From Neoarius graeffei (taxonomy: Eukaryota > Chordata > Actinopteri > Siluriformes > Ariidae): a stretch of DNA of 64,000 nucleotides. The stretch covers positions 48,086,890 to 48,150,889 of the forward strand of contig NC_083571.1 in NCBI RefSeq assembly GCF_027579695.1, read 5' to 3'. Position numbers and translations under genes: made by a program. The stretch's first letter is position 1, and each line of letters opens with the position of its first letter. Below, piece after piece: positions 1 through 10,580 of the stretch. The notes below the pieces were generated by a model. That model was not told the origin of the DNA. It worked only from the letters and a program-made list of their open reading frames with translations, and ran no database searches.

Positions 1-507
1 TTTGTTTGAATATTTTGTCCACCAGTTGTAGCGTAGCTCCGGATCCAGTTTTGGGCGTTGGATCCCTTCAGGCCTTGGTTCGCCGTGGGTGATGCCTGTG
101 CTCTTTGCTATAGACTGCAGTGAGCTCATTGCTCTTTTAACATCAGGGTTGTCCAGCGCTCTGTGTGGTGGTGCTTCTGTGTTTGGCGCAGTGTTCCGAG
201 TGATGTTGCCTGGCGGCATTGCGGTGGTTGTGCAGGTGGTTTGGGACATACCAGCACTCTGTGTCACAGTGCTTCTGTGCTTGCTTTGTGGATCCATGGC
301 AAGGTGTTCCGAGCGATGTTGCCCAGCAGTGGCATGGCGGCTGTGCAGGCAGTGTGGGATTCATCTTTGTGCGCCTTTTGGTGGGACTGTGGTTAGCTAC
401 AGCATTGGAATTACATCCTGACCCTCTTTTGGTGGACTCTCTCCCCCCCCCCTTTCCCTAATTGTAAAGCGACCTTGGGTGTGAGAAAGGCGCTATATAA
501 ATTGAAC

Positions 508-559
<52 letters not shown>

Positions 560-560
560 A
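1..560 (+). repeat. LINE/SINE 3' end with internal duplication and (TTA)n tail
   Basis: The stretch TAAAGCGACCTTGGGTG followed by GCGCTATATAAATTGAACTT and a TTA microsatellite is the typical 3' end of fish L2-type LINEs or SINEs that borrow this tail. Upstream, a roughly 113-base unit is repeated (GTGTTCCGAGTGATGTTGCC near 190 and a matching copy near 303). Open frames here are by-products of GC-rich repeat sequence. Confidence 0.45.
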
Positions 561-1475
561 TTATTAATGATTGCTACTTTTAATTATTATATTACAGAGT
601 ACTACAGAGATACTTAACCCTGAGTGTAATCAGAAATTTATACTTTCCTCTTACTCAAGTACAACTGCATGGAAAATTTATTCTTTTATTTTGGCTCATT
701 ATCACTATGACCATCCCAGTACTCATTACACAACCAAAATTGTACTGTACCACTCGACTACCAATTAGCTATAATAAATTTCGAATGATTGTCCCGTTCA
801 GAATGTATTTCCACCTCACACCCAGTGTTCCCAGGATAGGCTCAAGATCCACTACAACCATAACCAGGATTAAGCAGTTACTGAAGATGAATCAAAAAAT
901 GGATTCAGCTTTCCATGTGAAGATGCTCAACCAAGACAAGTAAGGCTCTGCTAATACATTCAGCTTCAGTCTAAAAGGCTAAACCATGCCCCATGGCCCA
1001 CACTGAACTTTATGTACTCTCTGTACACAGGAGTGTCAACATCCCACACCAGTCCACAGTATGTGACAAGTAGCTTAGTCAATCAACATCACAAGATCAT
1101 ATTTCTGTGAGTACCCTGCAATTAGTCAGCATACTTCTGCACAACCCATAAAATATGCAGTTAGAAAACCATAAGAAATGATTCACTGTACATAATTTTA
1201 TTGTGAAAAAAAAAATATGTAGGCAGTTGTTGCCAGACTAAAGCACTATTATTTAAAAAAAATGAAATATTTTGACATATTCAACATATTGAATTGTTAG
1301 ATGTTGTGTTTACAGGGATTTTACAATGATGGTAATACATCAGAAAACATTATATTAAGAAATATATTCAAGTATATGTTTGGATTATTATCCAAGAAAA
1401 GAAGAAGCCTTTATTTATTGCCTTTACACTCAAGCACAGCAAAATTCCTCCTCTGCATTTAGCCCATCTGAAGCA
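561..1475. other. AT-rich non-coding, nothing recognised
   Basis: No coding exon, RNA gene or repeat family that I can name. Short open frames lack codon bias or motifs. Confidence 0.4.
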
Positions 1476-1477
1476 AT

Positions 1478-1479
1478 GA

Positions 1480-1514
<35 letters not shown>

Positions 1515-1527
1515 CGCACACACAAGC
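1478..1527. repeat. (CA)n / (TA)n microsatellite
   Basis: About 13 CA units followed by a short TATA run and further CA-rich sequence. Confidence 0.8.
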
Positions 1528-1532
1528 AATGA

Positions 1533-1720
1533 GCACACACACATACCCAGAGCAGTGGGTAGCTATGTTACAGCACCCGGGGAGCAGTTGGGGGATAGGT
1601 GCCTTGCTCAAGGGTACTTCAGCCATGATATAGAGGGAGGAGAAAGTGCTGCTCATTCACTCAACTCCACTCACAGGAAATGAACCAGTGACCCTTTGGG
1701 CCCAAGGCTGCTTCTCTAAC
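1533..1720 (-). repeat. Second tRNA-like SINE family, copy 1 (degenerate)
   Basis: Shares GAGCAGTTGGGGGATAGGTG and the GTGCCTTGCTCAAGGG block with copies at 12940-13145 and 41670-41850. On the minus strand the head has a tRNA-like B box at AACCAGTGACC and the whole is bounded by the Tc1 insertion at 1727. Confidence 0.5.
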
Positions 1721-1726
1721 CTTATA

Positions 1727-3362
1727 CAGTGTCTTGCAAAAGTATTCATCCCCCTGGGTGTTTGTCCTGTTCTGTTGTGTTACAAGCTGGAATTAAAATG
1801 GATTTTTGGAGGGTTAGCACCATTTGATTTACACAACATGCCTACAACTTTAAAGGTGCAAACTGTTGTTTTATTCTGACACAAACGATAATTAAGATGA
1901 AAAAAGAAAGCAGAAATCTGGAGTGTGCATAGGTATTCACCCCCTTTTCGTATGAAACCCCTAAATAAAAGCTGGTCCAGCTAATTCACTTCAGAAGTCA
2001 CATAATTAATTGATTAAGATCCACCTGTGTGCAATCAAAGTGTCACATGATCTGTCACATGATGTCTGTATAAACCAACCTGTTCTTGAAGGATCCTGAC
2101 TCTGCAGTACTACTAAGCAAGCAACATGAAAACCAAGGAGCCTCCAAACAGGTCAGAGACAAAGTTGTGGAGAAGTATAGATCAGGGTTGGGTTATAAAA
2201 AAATATCCCAAACTTTGAATATCCCAGGGAGCTCCATTAAATCCATTATAGCAAAATGGAAAGAATATGGCACCATGACAAACCTGACAAAAGAAGGCCG
2301 CCCACCAAAACTCACAGACCAGGCAGGGAGGGCATTAATCAGAAATGCAACAAAGACACCAAAGATAACACTGAAGGAGCTATAAAGATCCACAGCAGAG
2401 ATGGGAGTATCTGTCCATAGGACCACTTTAAGCCGTACACTCCACAGAGCAGGGCTTTATGGAAGAGTGACCAGAAAAAAATAATTGCTGAAGAAAACTT
2501 GTTTGGAGTTTGCCCAACAGCATGTGGCAGACTCCCCAAACACATGGAAGAATATTCTCTAGTCAAATGAAACTAAAACTGATCTTTTTAGCCACCATGG
2601 GAAATGCCATGTGTGGCACAAACCCAACATCCTGAGAACACCATTCATACAGTGAAGCATGGTGGTGGCAGCATCATGCTGTGGGGATGTTTTTCATCTG
2701 CAGGGACAGGAAAGCTGGTCAGGTTTGAATGAAAGATGGATGGTATTAAATACAGGGCAATTCTGGAGGAAAAGCTGTTTGAGTCCTCCAGAGGTTTGAA
2801 ACTGGGATGAAGGTTCACACTCCAGCAGGACGATGACCCTAAACATACTGCTAAAGCTACACTGGAGTGGTTTAAAGGGAAACATTTACTGTAAATGTCT
2901 TGGAATAGCCTAGTCAAACGTCAGACCTCAATCCAATTGAGAATCTGTGGCATAACTTGAAGACTGTTGTACACTAACGCAACCCATCTAACTTGAAGGA
3001 GTTGGAGCAGTTTTGCCTTGAAGAATGGCCAAAAATCTCAGTGGCTAGATGTACTAAGCTAATAGAGACATACCCCAAGAGACTTGCAGCTGTAATTGCA
3101 GCAAAAGGTGGCTCTACAAAGTATTGACTTTGGGGGGTGAATACCTATGCACACGCCAGATTTCTGTTTTTTTTTCATGTTAATTGTTTGTGTCACAATA
3201 AAAAAAAATTGCACCTTTAAAATTGTAGGCATGTTGTGTAAATCAAATGGTGCTAACCCCCCCCCCCCCCCCCCCCCCCCCCCAAATTCATTTTAATTCC
3301 AGCTTGTAATGCGACACAACAGGACAAACACTAAGGGGGATGAATACTTTTGCAAGACACTG
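1727..3362 (+). mobile_element. Tc1/mariner transposon, degraded (TIR CAGTGTCTTGCAAAAG)
   Basis: Terminal inverted repeats run from CAGTGTCTTGCAAAAGTATT on the left to its complement at 3340-3362, after a TA on the left. Remains of a transposase run on the plus strand: the helix-turn-helix part is open at 2086-2385 (EKYRSGLGYKKISQTLNIPG) and the catalytic part ([23 protein letters not shown]) is broken by frame changes. A poly(C) run of about 28 bases lies at 3256-3283 inside the right TIR. Non-functional. Confidence 0.85.
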
Positions 3363-3384
3363 CATGTGACAGTTTACAATTAGC

Positions 3385-3390
3385 TTTATT
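3385..3390 (-). terminator. Poly(A) signal AATAAA of klhl33
   Basis: On the minus strand AATAAA lies about 61 bases past the klhl33 stop. The 3' UTR is therefore very short, and a Tc1 element starts only about 23 bases further on. Confidence 0.6.
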
Positions 3391-3451
3391 TCTAACAAAA
3401 ATTTAAAATATAAAATGCAGTAAGTTATAGAACTGGATAAAGCAAAAGTCT

Positions 3452-3971
3452 TCATTGTCTAAGGTAATGAGGTAAAGCCAGTACACAAGCAGCTATACAT
3501 GTATTAGAACCAGGGGTTCCACACAAGTTCTCCCAGCGTTGTGTTCTAGGATCAAACCTATGGACCACATTTGTGTCACTGTAATCCTCATGGCAATAGC
3601 CACCAATTATATAAATCTTTCCTTCCAGCACTGCAGATGCTGCGCTGACATGAGGTAAAGACATGGGCATAATGGCACACCAGCAACTGTTAACTGGATC
3701 AAAGAACTCACAGGCTAGCTGGTCAAGTAACTGTCCATCCACACCTGAGACACCACCAGCTACATATAGGCAGTCTTTCAAAGTCTCCATGCAGTGCTGG
3801 GCCCGGCTCTGGGACATATCTACAAGGTATGTGGTGCCTTTCTCTGGGTGGTAGAGCAGCATGGATGCCAGGCACTGGTATCTACTGTCAAAGCCTCCTG
3901 AGATGAAAATCTCTCTATTCCATACACTGGCAGCATGACCACTTAAGGACAGGTCCAGAGGGTGAACAAAG
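3452..3971 (-). CDS. klhl33: klhl33 coding exon 4: terminal Kelch repeats and stop
   Basis: The acceptor CTTCTCCAG lies just before 3971 and the stop codon ends at 3452. It encodes the last Kelch blades (REIFISGG, DCLYVAGG, EGKIYIIGGY) and a short tail ending in LPHYLRQ. Confidence 0.86.
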
Positions 3972-6900
3972 CTGGAGAAGGTAACAAAAGAAACTTGAGC
4001 TATATTAAAGTGTCTGTTGTTAAAAGTGTTAGCCAAGTTTCAAAAATTTTATAATGATCGAATTTTCAAGTATCTTTACATTTACATCTTACCACTTTAA
4101 ATTTCAGTACACAGTTTGCTTGTTAGCGTGTCACAGATTTGATATCCCATATCTCAAAAGTATTCTTTATCCAGATAAAACCTGATAATCCTAAGATCAC
4201 AAGTTGAGTCCAGTGTTTCAGTGTTCATCATGCTTACCTCCAGGAATCTGTAATAGGACAGTAGACCTCTACACTTCCAACATTGATGTCTGAATCTTTG
4301 TCTCCACCTATGGCAAACATTTTTCCATCCAAAACCACAAGAGCAAAGTTGCTCCTTCTCTCATTCATATCAGCCAACCTTTGCCAACTGTTTTGGCTTG
4401 GATCATAGCTGTTGAAGAGGGTAAATATCATAAATGGACCAGAAACCTAAAAAGAACTACCTGCAATTTGAGAATAGTGCGGTACTTTACCTATAGGTGC
4501 ATTTCATAGTGTCATCCTTTCCATAATAATGTCGGCCACCAACTACATATAGTTTCCCACTTATTTCTCTAACACTATGACAGAATCTTGGTTTCTCTGG
4601 TAAGTCTCCCAGTTTTCTCCATTCAACTCTTTTCATTAGACCGACATGGTTGCGGAAGGAGTTGCTGAACCACATTTCCCTACAGGGTATGCGTTTATCC
4701 AGGTTTTCGGTGATCCTTTCACCACCAACAATGACTAAAGTTTCTTTAGGAAGGTAGATCCTAAAGTCTGAATGGGAATTAAAGGTATTGGTACAGAACT
4801 CTTCAAACAGGGACTCATAAAGGTCCTGACTGCTGACTTGTGGCCATGACATTATCACCTTCACTTCTCTGAATTCTGTAAAGGTCATGAGAGGAAATAG
4901 GACCATTCTCATTAGATCCCTGGCTTCTTTCACCCTAGTCCTTGGATCGGCCTCAATCCAAGATACGACTGCTCTGAACACAGACAGCTCTGATGTTACA
5001 CAGAGACAGTTGCTACACAGATATATCTTCAGCTTCTCCACTGGCAGGTCCTGAAATTTCAGAGTGGCTGTTATATCCTCAAAATGCCTAAGCATATAAT
5101 CTTCTGCCATTTCTTGCAAGTCACTCATCTCATAGGCCTCAGCAAAAGCAACCACATCCAGACATCTATGATCATCCATTTCTTGCTGCATAAAGTTGAG
5201 ACAGAGCGAGAGAGCAGGTTGGAATTGGAACTGAAGAGCAGTGGAGGTGAGCTCAAAAATGCAGCCCCAATCAAGAAACAGATGTCCGCTGTAGCAGCAG
5301 TGAAGAAGAGCTTCTAGTTCAAGTGCCCCCATCAACAGCAGGGACACTGAGGTCGCGTGGGTCTCCTTCATACCGCTACTGAACATTGCATGGAAGTAGT
5401 CACTGCTGGCACTCAGAATGACCCTGTGTGCTGTAAATGACAAAACAACAACAAAACAGTGATTGGGCTCGATTGGTTTAAAAAATGGTCACAAGTAGAA
5501 TTTTCAGTACACTTTACTATAAGGTCCACAAATAAGCATGTACTATCCACACATCCATTTCTATATTGCTTGTCCATCATGGTTGCAGAGAAGCTGGAGC
5601 CAATCCCATCTGACTTTGGGCAGGTACACCCTAGGCAGGTCACCAGTCTATTTCAGGGCTAACACAGAGACGAACAACCATTCACATTCACATATGGGCA
5701 ACTTGGAGTAGCCAGCTGACCAAATCTTCATGTCTTTGGATTGTGGGATGAAACCAGAGCTCCCAGAGGAAACCCACGCAGGCACAGGGAGAACATGGAA
5801 ACTCTACACAGAAATGCTCAAGTTGGCCACATGGTTTGGACCCAGAACCTTCTTGCTGTGAGGCAACAGTGCTAACCTACAATGTACTAATATTTTTATG
5901 ATTTCACATCAGGAAATAATGAAGCATATGTATTCTCTGAGTCAAATATAAATAATGGTAGTAAAAAAAAACACAATTACTTGAGTACATACTTGAGTAC
6001 TAGTACTGTAGTAATAATTCACTTGATTAAAAGTAAAAGTACAGCGATCAAGAAAATTTACTCAAATAAGAGTAAATACACTGTCGGAGGAAAAGCTACT
6101 TGAGTAAATAACAAAATTAGCTACAATTCAAATAACAATTTCAAAGGATTCTACATACCTGAGGAATGCATGTTTAAACAATTGTGTAAGCTAGCCAAGT
6201 GAGCTATGCTGAAGTGAATACCACCTCCGTTATCAGCAGTACACAAAGAAAAGTAACATTAGCTGGCTAGTTAACTTAGCTGTTGGGCTTTTAGTAGCTT
6301 GCTAGGTTGATTAGCTAGCTAACTAGCTAGCTCAAGCATGTTAATTCATGTTTCTAACTACATACGTAGTTATCTCTGTCGCAGTGATGCCCTTACACAT
6401 TATTCTTAATCATTACCTACGGTATAGGCTGTAGCAGTACCTAAATATATTTAACACAACAGCCAGTTGCTTCTGAATATTAAAGTGATTTTGTAAGTTT
6501 AATACTGAGATTTCACACTTTAAAACCTCCAATGATCTGGCTATCTAGTCGAACTCACTCAGGTAGCTAATGGCTGAACTGTACATGTTTACATATTTTG
6601 ATGTTGAGCTGTATAATATCGATATCGCCATGGGTTTTGGATAATTGGATAAGTTGCGGACCATTTTCATACTCTTACTTTGTAGCATTTACGTCACTTT
6701 CTACTCTGTAAAAAGACATTTATAATAGTAATAGTTAAGCATTAATATCACAATAACTAATTCTCTTAAAAAATACCATGACTTGCTGTATTAATAAAGA
6801 TTATTTACATTATGAAGGGTGTGATAGGAATCATGGAGATTACACAAATTATAAGCTATAATGTAAGTCCAGGCAATTGGGCGGCACAGTGATGCAGTGG

Positions 6901-8595
6901 TTAGCACTGTTGCCTCACACCAAGAAGGTTCTGGGTTGTGAATATCTCAGCTGTGTTCTGTGGTCAGAAATGAGTAGTATGGTGGCTGCCAGTAGCTCCT
7001 TTTATATGCCTGTGGCTTGGCCATGTTGAGCTGCATCCTTCATAATTCAGCTATTCAGCTGCAAGAAAGGATGCAGATTAGGTAAAATACCCAGCCACTG
7101 GGATTGTACAAGCCAGTGTATACTTATTGCTGGTCCCAAGCCTGGATAGACTGGGGAGGGTTGCGTCAGGAAGGGCATCTGGTATAAAACCTATGTCAAA
7201 TCAAAATATGTGGAACAGATCCACTGTGGCGACCCCTAAGGGGAGCAGCCAGAAGAAGAAGAAAACGAAGAAGAGGTATGAAACACAAGTTTATAATGCT
7301 ACAGTTCTTACTGTGCACTTGAACTGATCAACTTCCTGCAAGAACATCACCCATTTTTATAGCATCATACCAATACAGTTGGCTGGTTGGAGTTGGTTTG
7401 TTATATTTGACATATCGCTGATCTCTTATCTTGTCCCTGAGTTTTTCTGCAAAAAATAATGTGACAAAACAACAACAAACATCCAGTGAGCAACTTGTTG
7501 ACAGGAAGGCTATGGTAACTCAAGTAACCACACTTTACAACCGTGGTAAGCAGAAAAGCCTCTCAGAATGTGCATTACATTGAACATTGAGGTGGATAGA
7601 TCATAACAGCAGAATACCACAGTGGATTCTACTCCAGTCAACCAAGAACATGGCTAGCAGTTGAAGAAACATTGCCTAGTCTTTATTCAATCTTCAGTTG
7701 TCCAATTTCAGAGCAGATACTGTATATAATATGCTTATTTGTGGATGTCACAGCAATTTTCCTTGTTATAGACCATAAAATTCCAACTATATTTTTATGT
7801 CTCCATACCACTAAATGTTCTTCCTTCAGCCTCCACCTCCACATCACAGCCCACTCTCTCATCCCATAGATGCCTGATGGACTGCAAGCTGACCTTCTTC
7901 TGTTCTTCAATTGAGATTGTACTATTTTTCTCCTTCATCTTCTTCTCACAACCTTTCTTTCTTTCTCTTTCCTCTTCTTCTTTGCAGAGCTTCAAAACCC
8001 TGGGAACTCCCAGATAGAGAGCAGCAGCCTGAATCTGAGCTAAAGAGCCTCTGTTCAAATTAGAGATTGTTCCAGTGTAAGCAAACTCCAACACTGCAGA
8101 TATGCCCAAATTAGATACTTCAGGACCAACACATAAAAATATCTCTCTCTTGTTCTTTTCATTCACTTGTTGGAGCATCTGCTGGACGAGGGAGCTTATA
8201 GCAGCCAGGACTAAAGAGTGAGCATGGAAATTAACCTCACTTTGAGTTCTTAGGGTGAGATCAGTGAGGAAAGACAATCGTTTCATTTCATCCAAAGCTT
8301 GGAAAATGTAGTTTGGGTAGGCTGGGTGGCAGTATAGTTTTTCTGGATAGTCTTCATATTCTTCACTGGTTTCATGGTTAGTGGCACCTTTGTCATTATC
8401 ATTATCGAAGTATGTCTTCTCAAACTGATGTGTGTTGTCGTGATCATCATCATCATTGTCATCATCAATAGTAGGAAAAAACACCACATCATGACTGCCA
8501 CCCTTTCTTGTTTGCTGCTCACTTCCCTGTAATAGCCTCATATGTCTTGCCCTCTTGTCTTCTTCAGGGTTTTTGTCTTCCTCTGTGTCATTCAT
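3452..8595 (-). CDS. klhl33: Kelch-like protein 33 (BTB-BTB-BACK-Kelch), complete coding region in four exons
   Basis: Exons, read on the minus strand, are 8595-7809, 5430-4491, 4408-4238 and 3971-3452. All junctions are GT-AG and the phases agree (1, 2, 2), giving 805 codons plus stop. Residues about 95-205 form one BTB fold (DLTL...FHAHSLVLAA), 237-345 a second BTB (CDVEVEAEGRTFSAHRVILS), then a BACK domain (VVAFAEAYEMSDLQEMAEDY), then Kelch repeats with GG doublets (LYVVGG, MFAIGG, IFISGG, LYVAGG, IYIIGG). Wording such as VEWRKLGDLPEKPRF and VSAASAVLEGKIYIIGGY matches what I recall of vertebrate KLHL33. Family knowledge: BTB-BACK-Kelch proteins usually act as Cullin-3 ubiquitin-ligase adaptors, Kelch binding the substrate; no substrate is known to me for KLHL33. 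The start at 8595 gives an Asp/Glu-rich leader. The reading frame looks intact, so the gene is probably functional. Confidence 0.87.
4238..4408 (-). CDS. klhl33: klhl33 coding exon 3: Kelch repeat
   Basis: 171-base exon between the acceptor TTCAACAG and the donor GTAAGC. It encodes one Kelch blade with the expected pattern YDPSQNSWQRLADM, then GKMFAIGG, then VEVYCPITDSW. Confidence 0.86.
4491..5430 (-). CDS. klhl33: klhl33 coding exon 2: rest of BTB2, BACK, first Kelch blades
   Basis: The acceptor TTTACAG precedes 5430 and the donor GTAAAG follows 4491. The exon completes the second BTB (AHRVILSASSDYFHAMFSSG), carries the BACK helices, and opens the Kelch part with LVIVGGERI and KLYVVGGRHYYG. 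Length 940 is compatible with entry phase 1 and exit phase 2. Confidence 0.87.
5561..5872 (-). repeat. tRNA-headed SINE (main family), degenerate copy in klhl33 intron 1
   Basis: Minus-strand copy with recognisable blocks (AAGCTGGAGCCAATCCCATC, TTGGATTGTGGGATGAAACC, TTCTTGCTGTGAGGCAACAG). It is clearly more diverged than most copies in this window, so older. Confidence 0.75.
5880..6875. other. klhl33 intron 1, unique AT-rich sequence
   Basis: No exon seen. A GCTA-rich stretch (about 6290-6340) is locally repetitive. Nothing else recognised. Confidence 0.4.
6880..7270 (+). repeat. SINE head joined to a LINE-type 3' tail
   Basis: The first 65 bases match the tRNA-like head of the main SINE family (GGGCGGCACAGTGATGCAGT). 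After 6945 the sequence is unrelated to the SINE body, and from 7150 it carries GGAAGGGCATCTGGTATAAAA and CACTGTGGCGACCCCTAAGG with a GAA-rich tail, a 3' end shared by many fish LINE/SINE families. It may be a separate tRNA-SINE family rather than a recombinant. Confidence 0.5.
7809..8595 (-). CDS. klhl33: klhl33 coding exon 1: acidic leader, first BTB, start of second BTB
   Basis: Begins at the ATG at 8595 and ends with a GTATGG donor after codon 262 plus one base. The first 90 residues are acidic and low in complexity (runs of D and N), then comes a complete BTB domain. A charged linker (KEEEERERKKGCEKK) leads into the second BTB, which is cut by the intron inside the core BTB motif between RTFS and AHRV. 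No in-frame continuation exists beyond the donor except a short run to a stop, which supports the splice. Confidence 0.83.
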
Positions 8596-9870
8596 GTCTA
8601 TACAGCTGCTTTCTTGTCCACTTAGCTTTCAGGATATTTTTGTTTCTGTCCCTTTTTCCTACCTTGTCTTCTTTCTCTGTTTTCAAGGATGCTGGCAAGT
8701 CATGTAAAGGACAAGGCTGAGCCACAGCCATAACTAGTCTTCACCTCTTTTGGAACTCACTTTCTTCTCATTCTGTATTCCTCTAGTAAAAAATGGTTGC
8801 AGTAATAACAAGTAGCTGTCAAGTACTTGGTAAAAAAAAAAAAAATGAATCCGCTCCAGTCAGTATGTTCACAGTGTTCCTCTTCTGCCTACTTTTCTAA
8901 TACTACACCAGTCTCTGTGATTGGAGCTCTTTTGAACCCCCTCACACACCAAGCAGAATGCTATTTTTACCATATCTCAGAAGTGTCTTTGAATTATGGC
9001 CAGCTTCTGAGCGACATTCTAAAGCCATCTTAAGTCATCTTAAGTGATGTGTTTACATTTTCATTTGTGCTGATCAAGAGATCAGATCACATTATGGTGA
9101 TTTATGCTCAAATTGAGCCCTGATCACTCATCAGGCCTACTTTCCTTAGTCAGTCACTATTGATGAGTAGTGCTCCAAAGATTACTAATACTAATCAGTG
9201 TTGCTTTAGCAGTTCCGTAGCCTTTGGTTGAAACTTACTTTGAGGATGAACTTTGAAACTGGTTGCAGATCAGTGCAAATATTTACTGGAACAGTAACTG
9301 TTTCCTCATCCTGACCTTGGTTTCATAAGAAGGCTTAGACACAAGGCTGAGGGAACATCTGACAGCCTGAGGGATTAAATCAGAGGCATAAAATTCTTAG
9401 GCAATCGGAATCAAATTGCTCCTCCACAGCCAGAAAATGATATCTGGGTCAAGCCATAGGGGACAAGGTAGCAACAAGCCTTTAGTAAATAAAGAGCCAG
9501 AAGTCTTTCTTGCTCAATATCTGTATTAAGTACCAATTAATTTGTTTTCAAGGCTAGTCACAGCACTGCTTTCTAAGCTTGTTGTAAAGAATAATCACAA
9601 TAATTTATGAATGAACTTGGACAGTGATAAACTTTAAAATGAACCTTATAAGAATGCAGTCAACTCCAGATTCACTGCTAAACTCCAAAATGAATATCTA
9701 ATGAATAGCCCATGCATTAAAGGTTCAGTCTTTGATTCTATTCCAACACACTTTTTGTCAAATTCAGAAAATATCTCCTCATGAACTGTTAGCTGTTCGT
9801 TCTTTTTGCATGCTGAAAAATCCAGTATTCATGCATAGCCTTAGCTTTGTACATGGGAAACAATAAACAA
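8596..9870. other. 5' flank of klhl33, no further gene seen
   Basis: No convincing coding exon was found on either strand. The first part must hold the klhl33 5' UTR and possibly its core promoter; I see no clear TATA box placed to decide the transcription start. Composition is ordinary AT-rich non-coding sequence with no repeat family that I recognise. Confidence 0.4.
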
Positions 9871-9903
9871 TAACAAAGTGGCTTGGATTGAGTCTAATTT
9901 CAG

Positions 9904-10106
9904 CCAATTAGCAACTGTGGGTGAGGCGTTCATGCACGTGCACAGGACAGGGGGAAGGGGAGGGGGGTATGAGGGAAAGGGGCAGTGGGACCGAGAGGGG
10001 GATGGTCATCCACGCTCCATGCCCATTGGTGACAATAATGCACCAATTCATTCTTTGCTAGCCACCAATAAACCTCAAAGACGAAAAAAGAAAAGAGGGC
10101 CATTGG
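9904..10106. promoter_or_regulatory. Cluster of five CCAAT/ATTGG boxes
   Basis: CCAAT occurs at 9904, 10043 and 10065; ATTGG occurs at 10025 and 10102. Five such pentamers in about 200 bases, within a G-rich stretch, is more than expected and resembles an NF-Y-bound promoter or enhancer. It lies about 1.3 kb upstream of the klhl33 start codon. A consensus-like donor (GTGAGT, about 10250) follows on the plus strand. Which gene it would serve is unknown. Confidence 0.3.
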
Positions 10107-10580
10107 CTGGAAGAGGTAGCATCATAAGCAGCAAGGAAGCAGAAAAAAAACAAACCCTAGCTAGCTGGGTCTCCTGCCCATCCTGCTTTCCAGTGGCTGC
10201 TCCCTGGACAATAAAATGGGCTACATCCAACTCCAGCAGACTACTCAGCGTGAGTTTGGAAACTGTTGCACCTTTGTTTTCACAGAGACATAGCTCAGTA
10301 ACAATGTTCAGAACACTGCCATTCAGTTTGACGGGCTTGCCTCTTTTTGTGCCAACAGAAATGCATCTCTCTGCTGTAAGTTTTGCAGTGGTTACTTATG
10401 TGTTTACATCTACACGGAATGGTGTAAGAACTCAGTACTAGTTTCCAGTTACTTCTCATCACTTTATTCACACTAGGACTGTGTACTGGTCAGTCTTTTT
10501 TTAAGTTTTTTTTTTTTTACTTTTACTATTGCCCTGTTCTTGAAATTATTGTACTCTCTTATGATGTATACACATGTATA

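Noticed and set aside
9878-10441. 187-codon plus-strand open frame starting MAWIESNFSQLATVG
   Set aside because: Contains no recognisable domain, is low in complexity in its first half, and spans a likely splice donor and the CCAAT cluster. More likely regulatory or 5' non-coding DNA.
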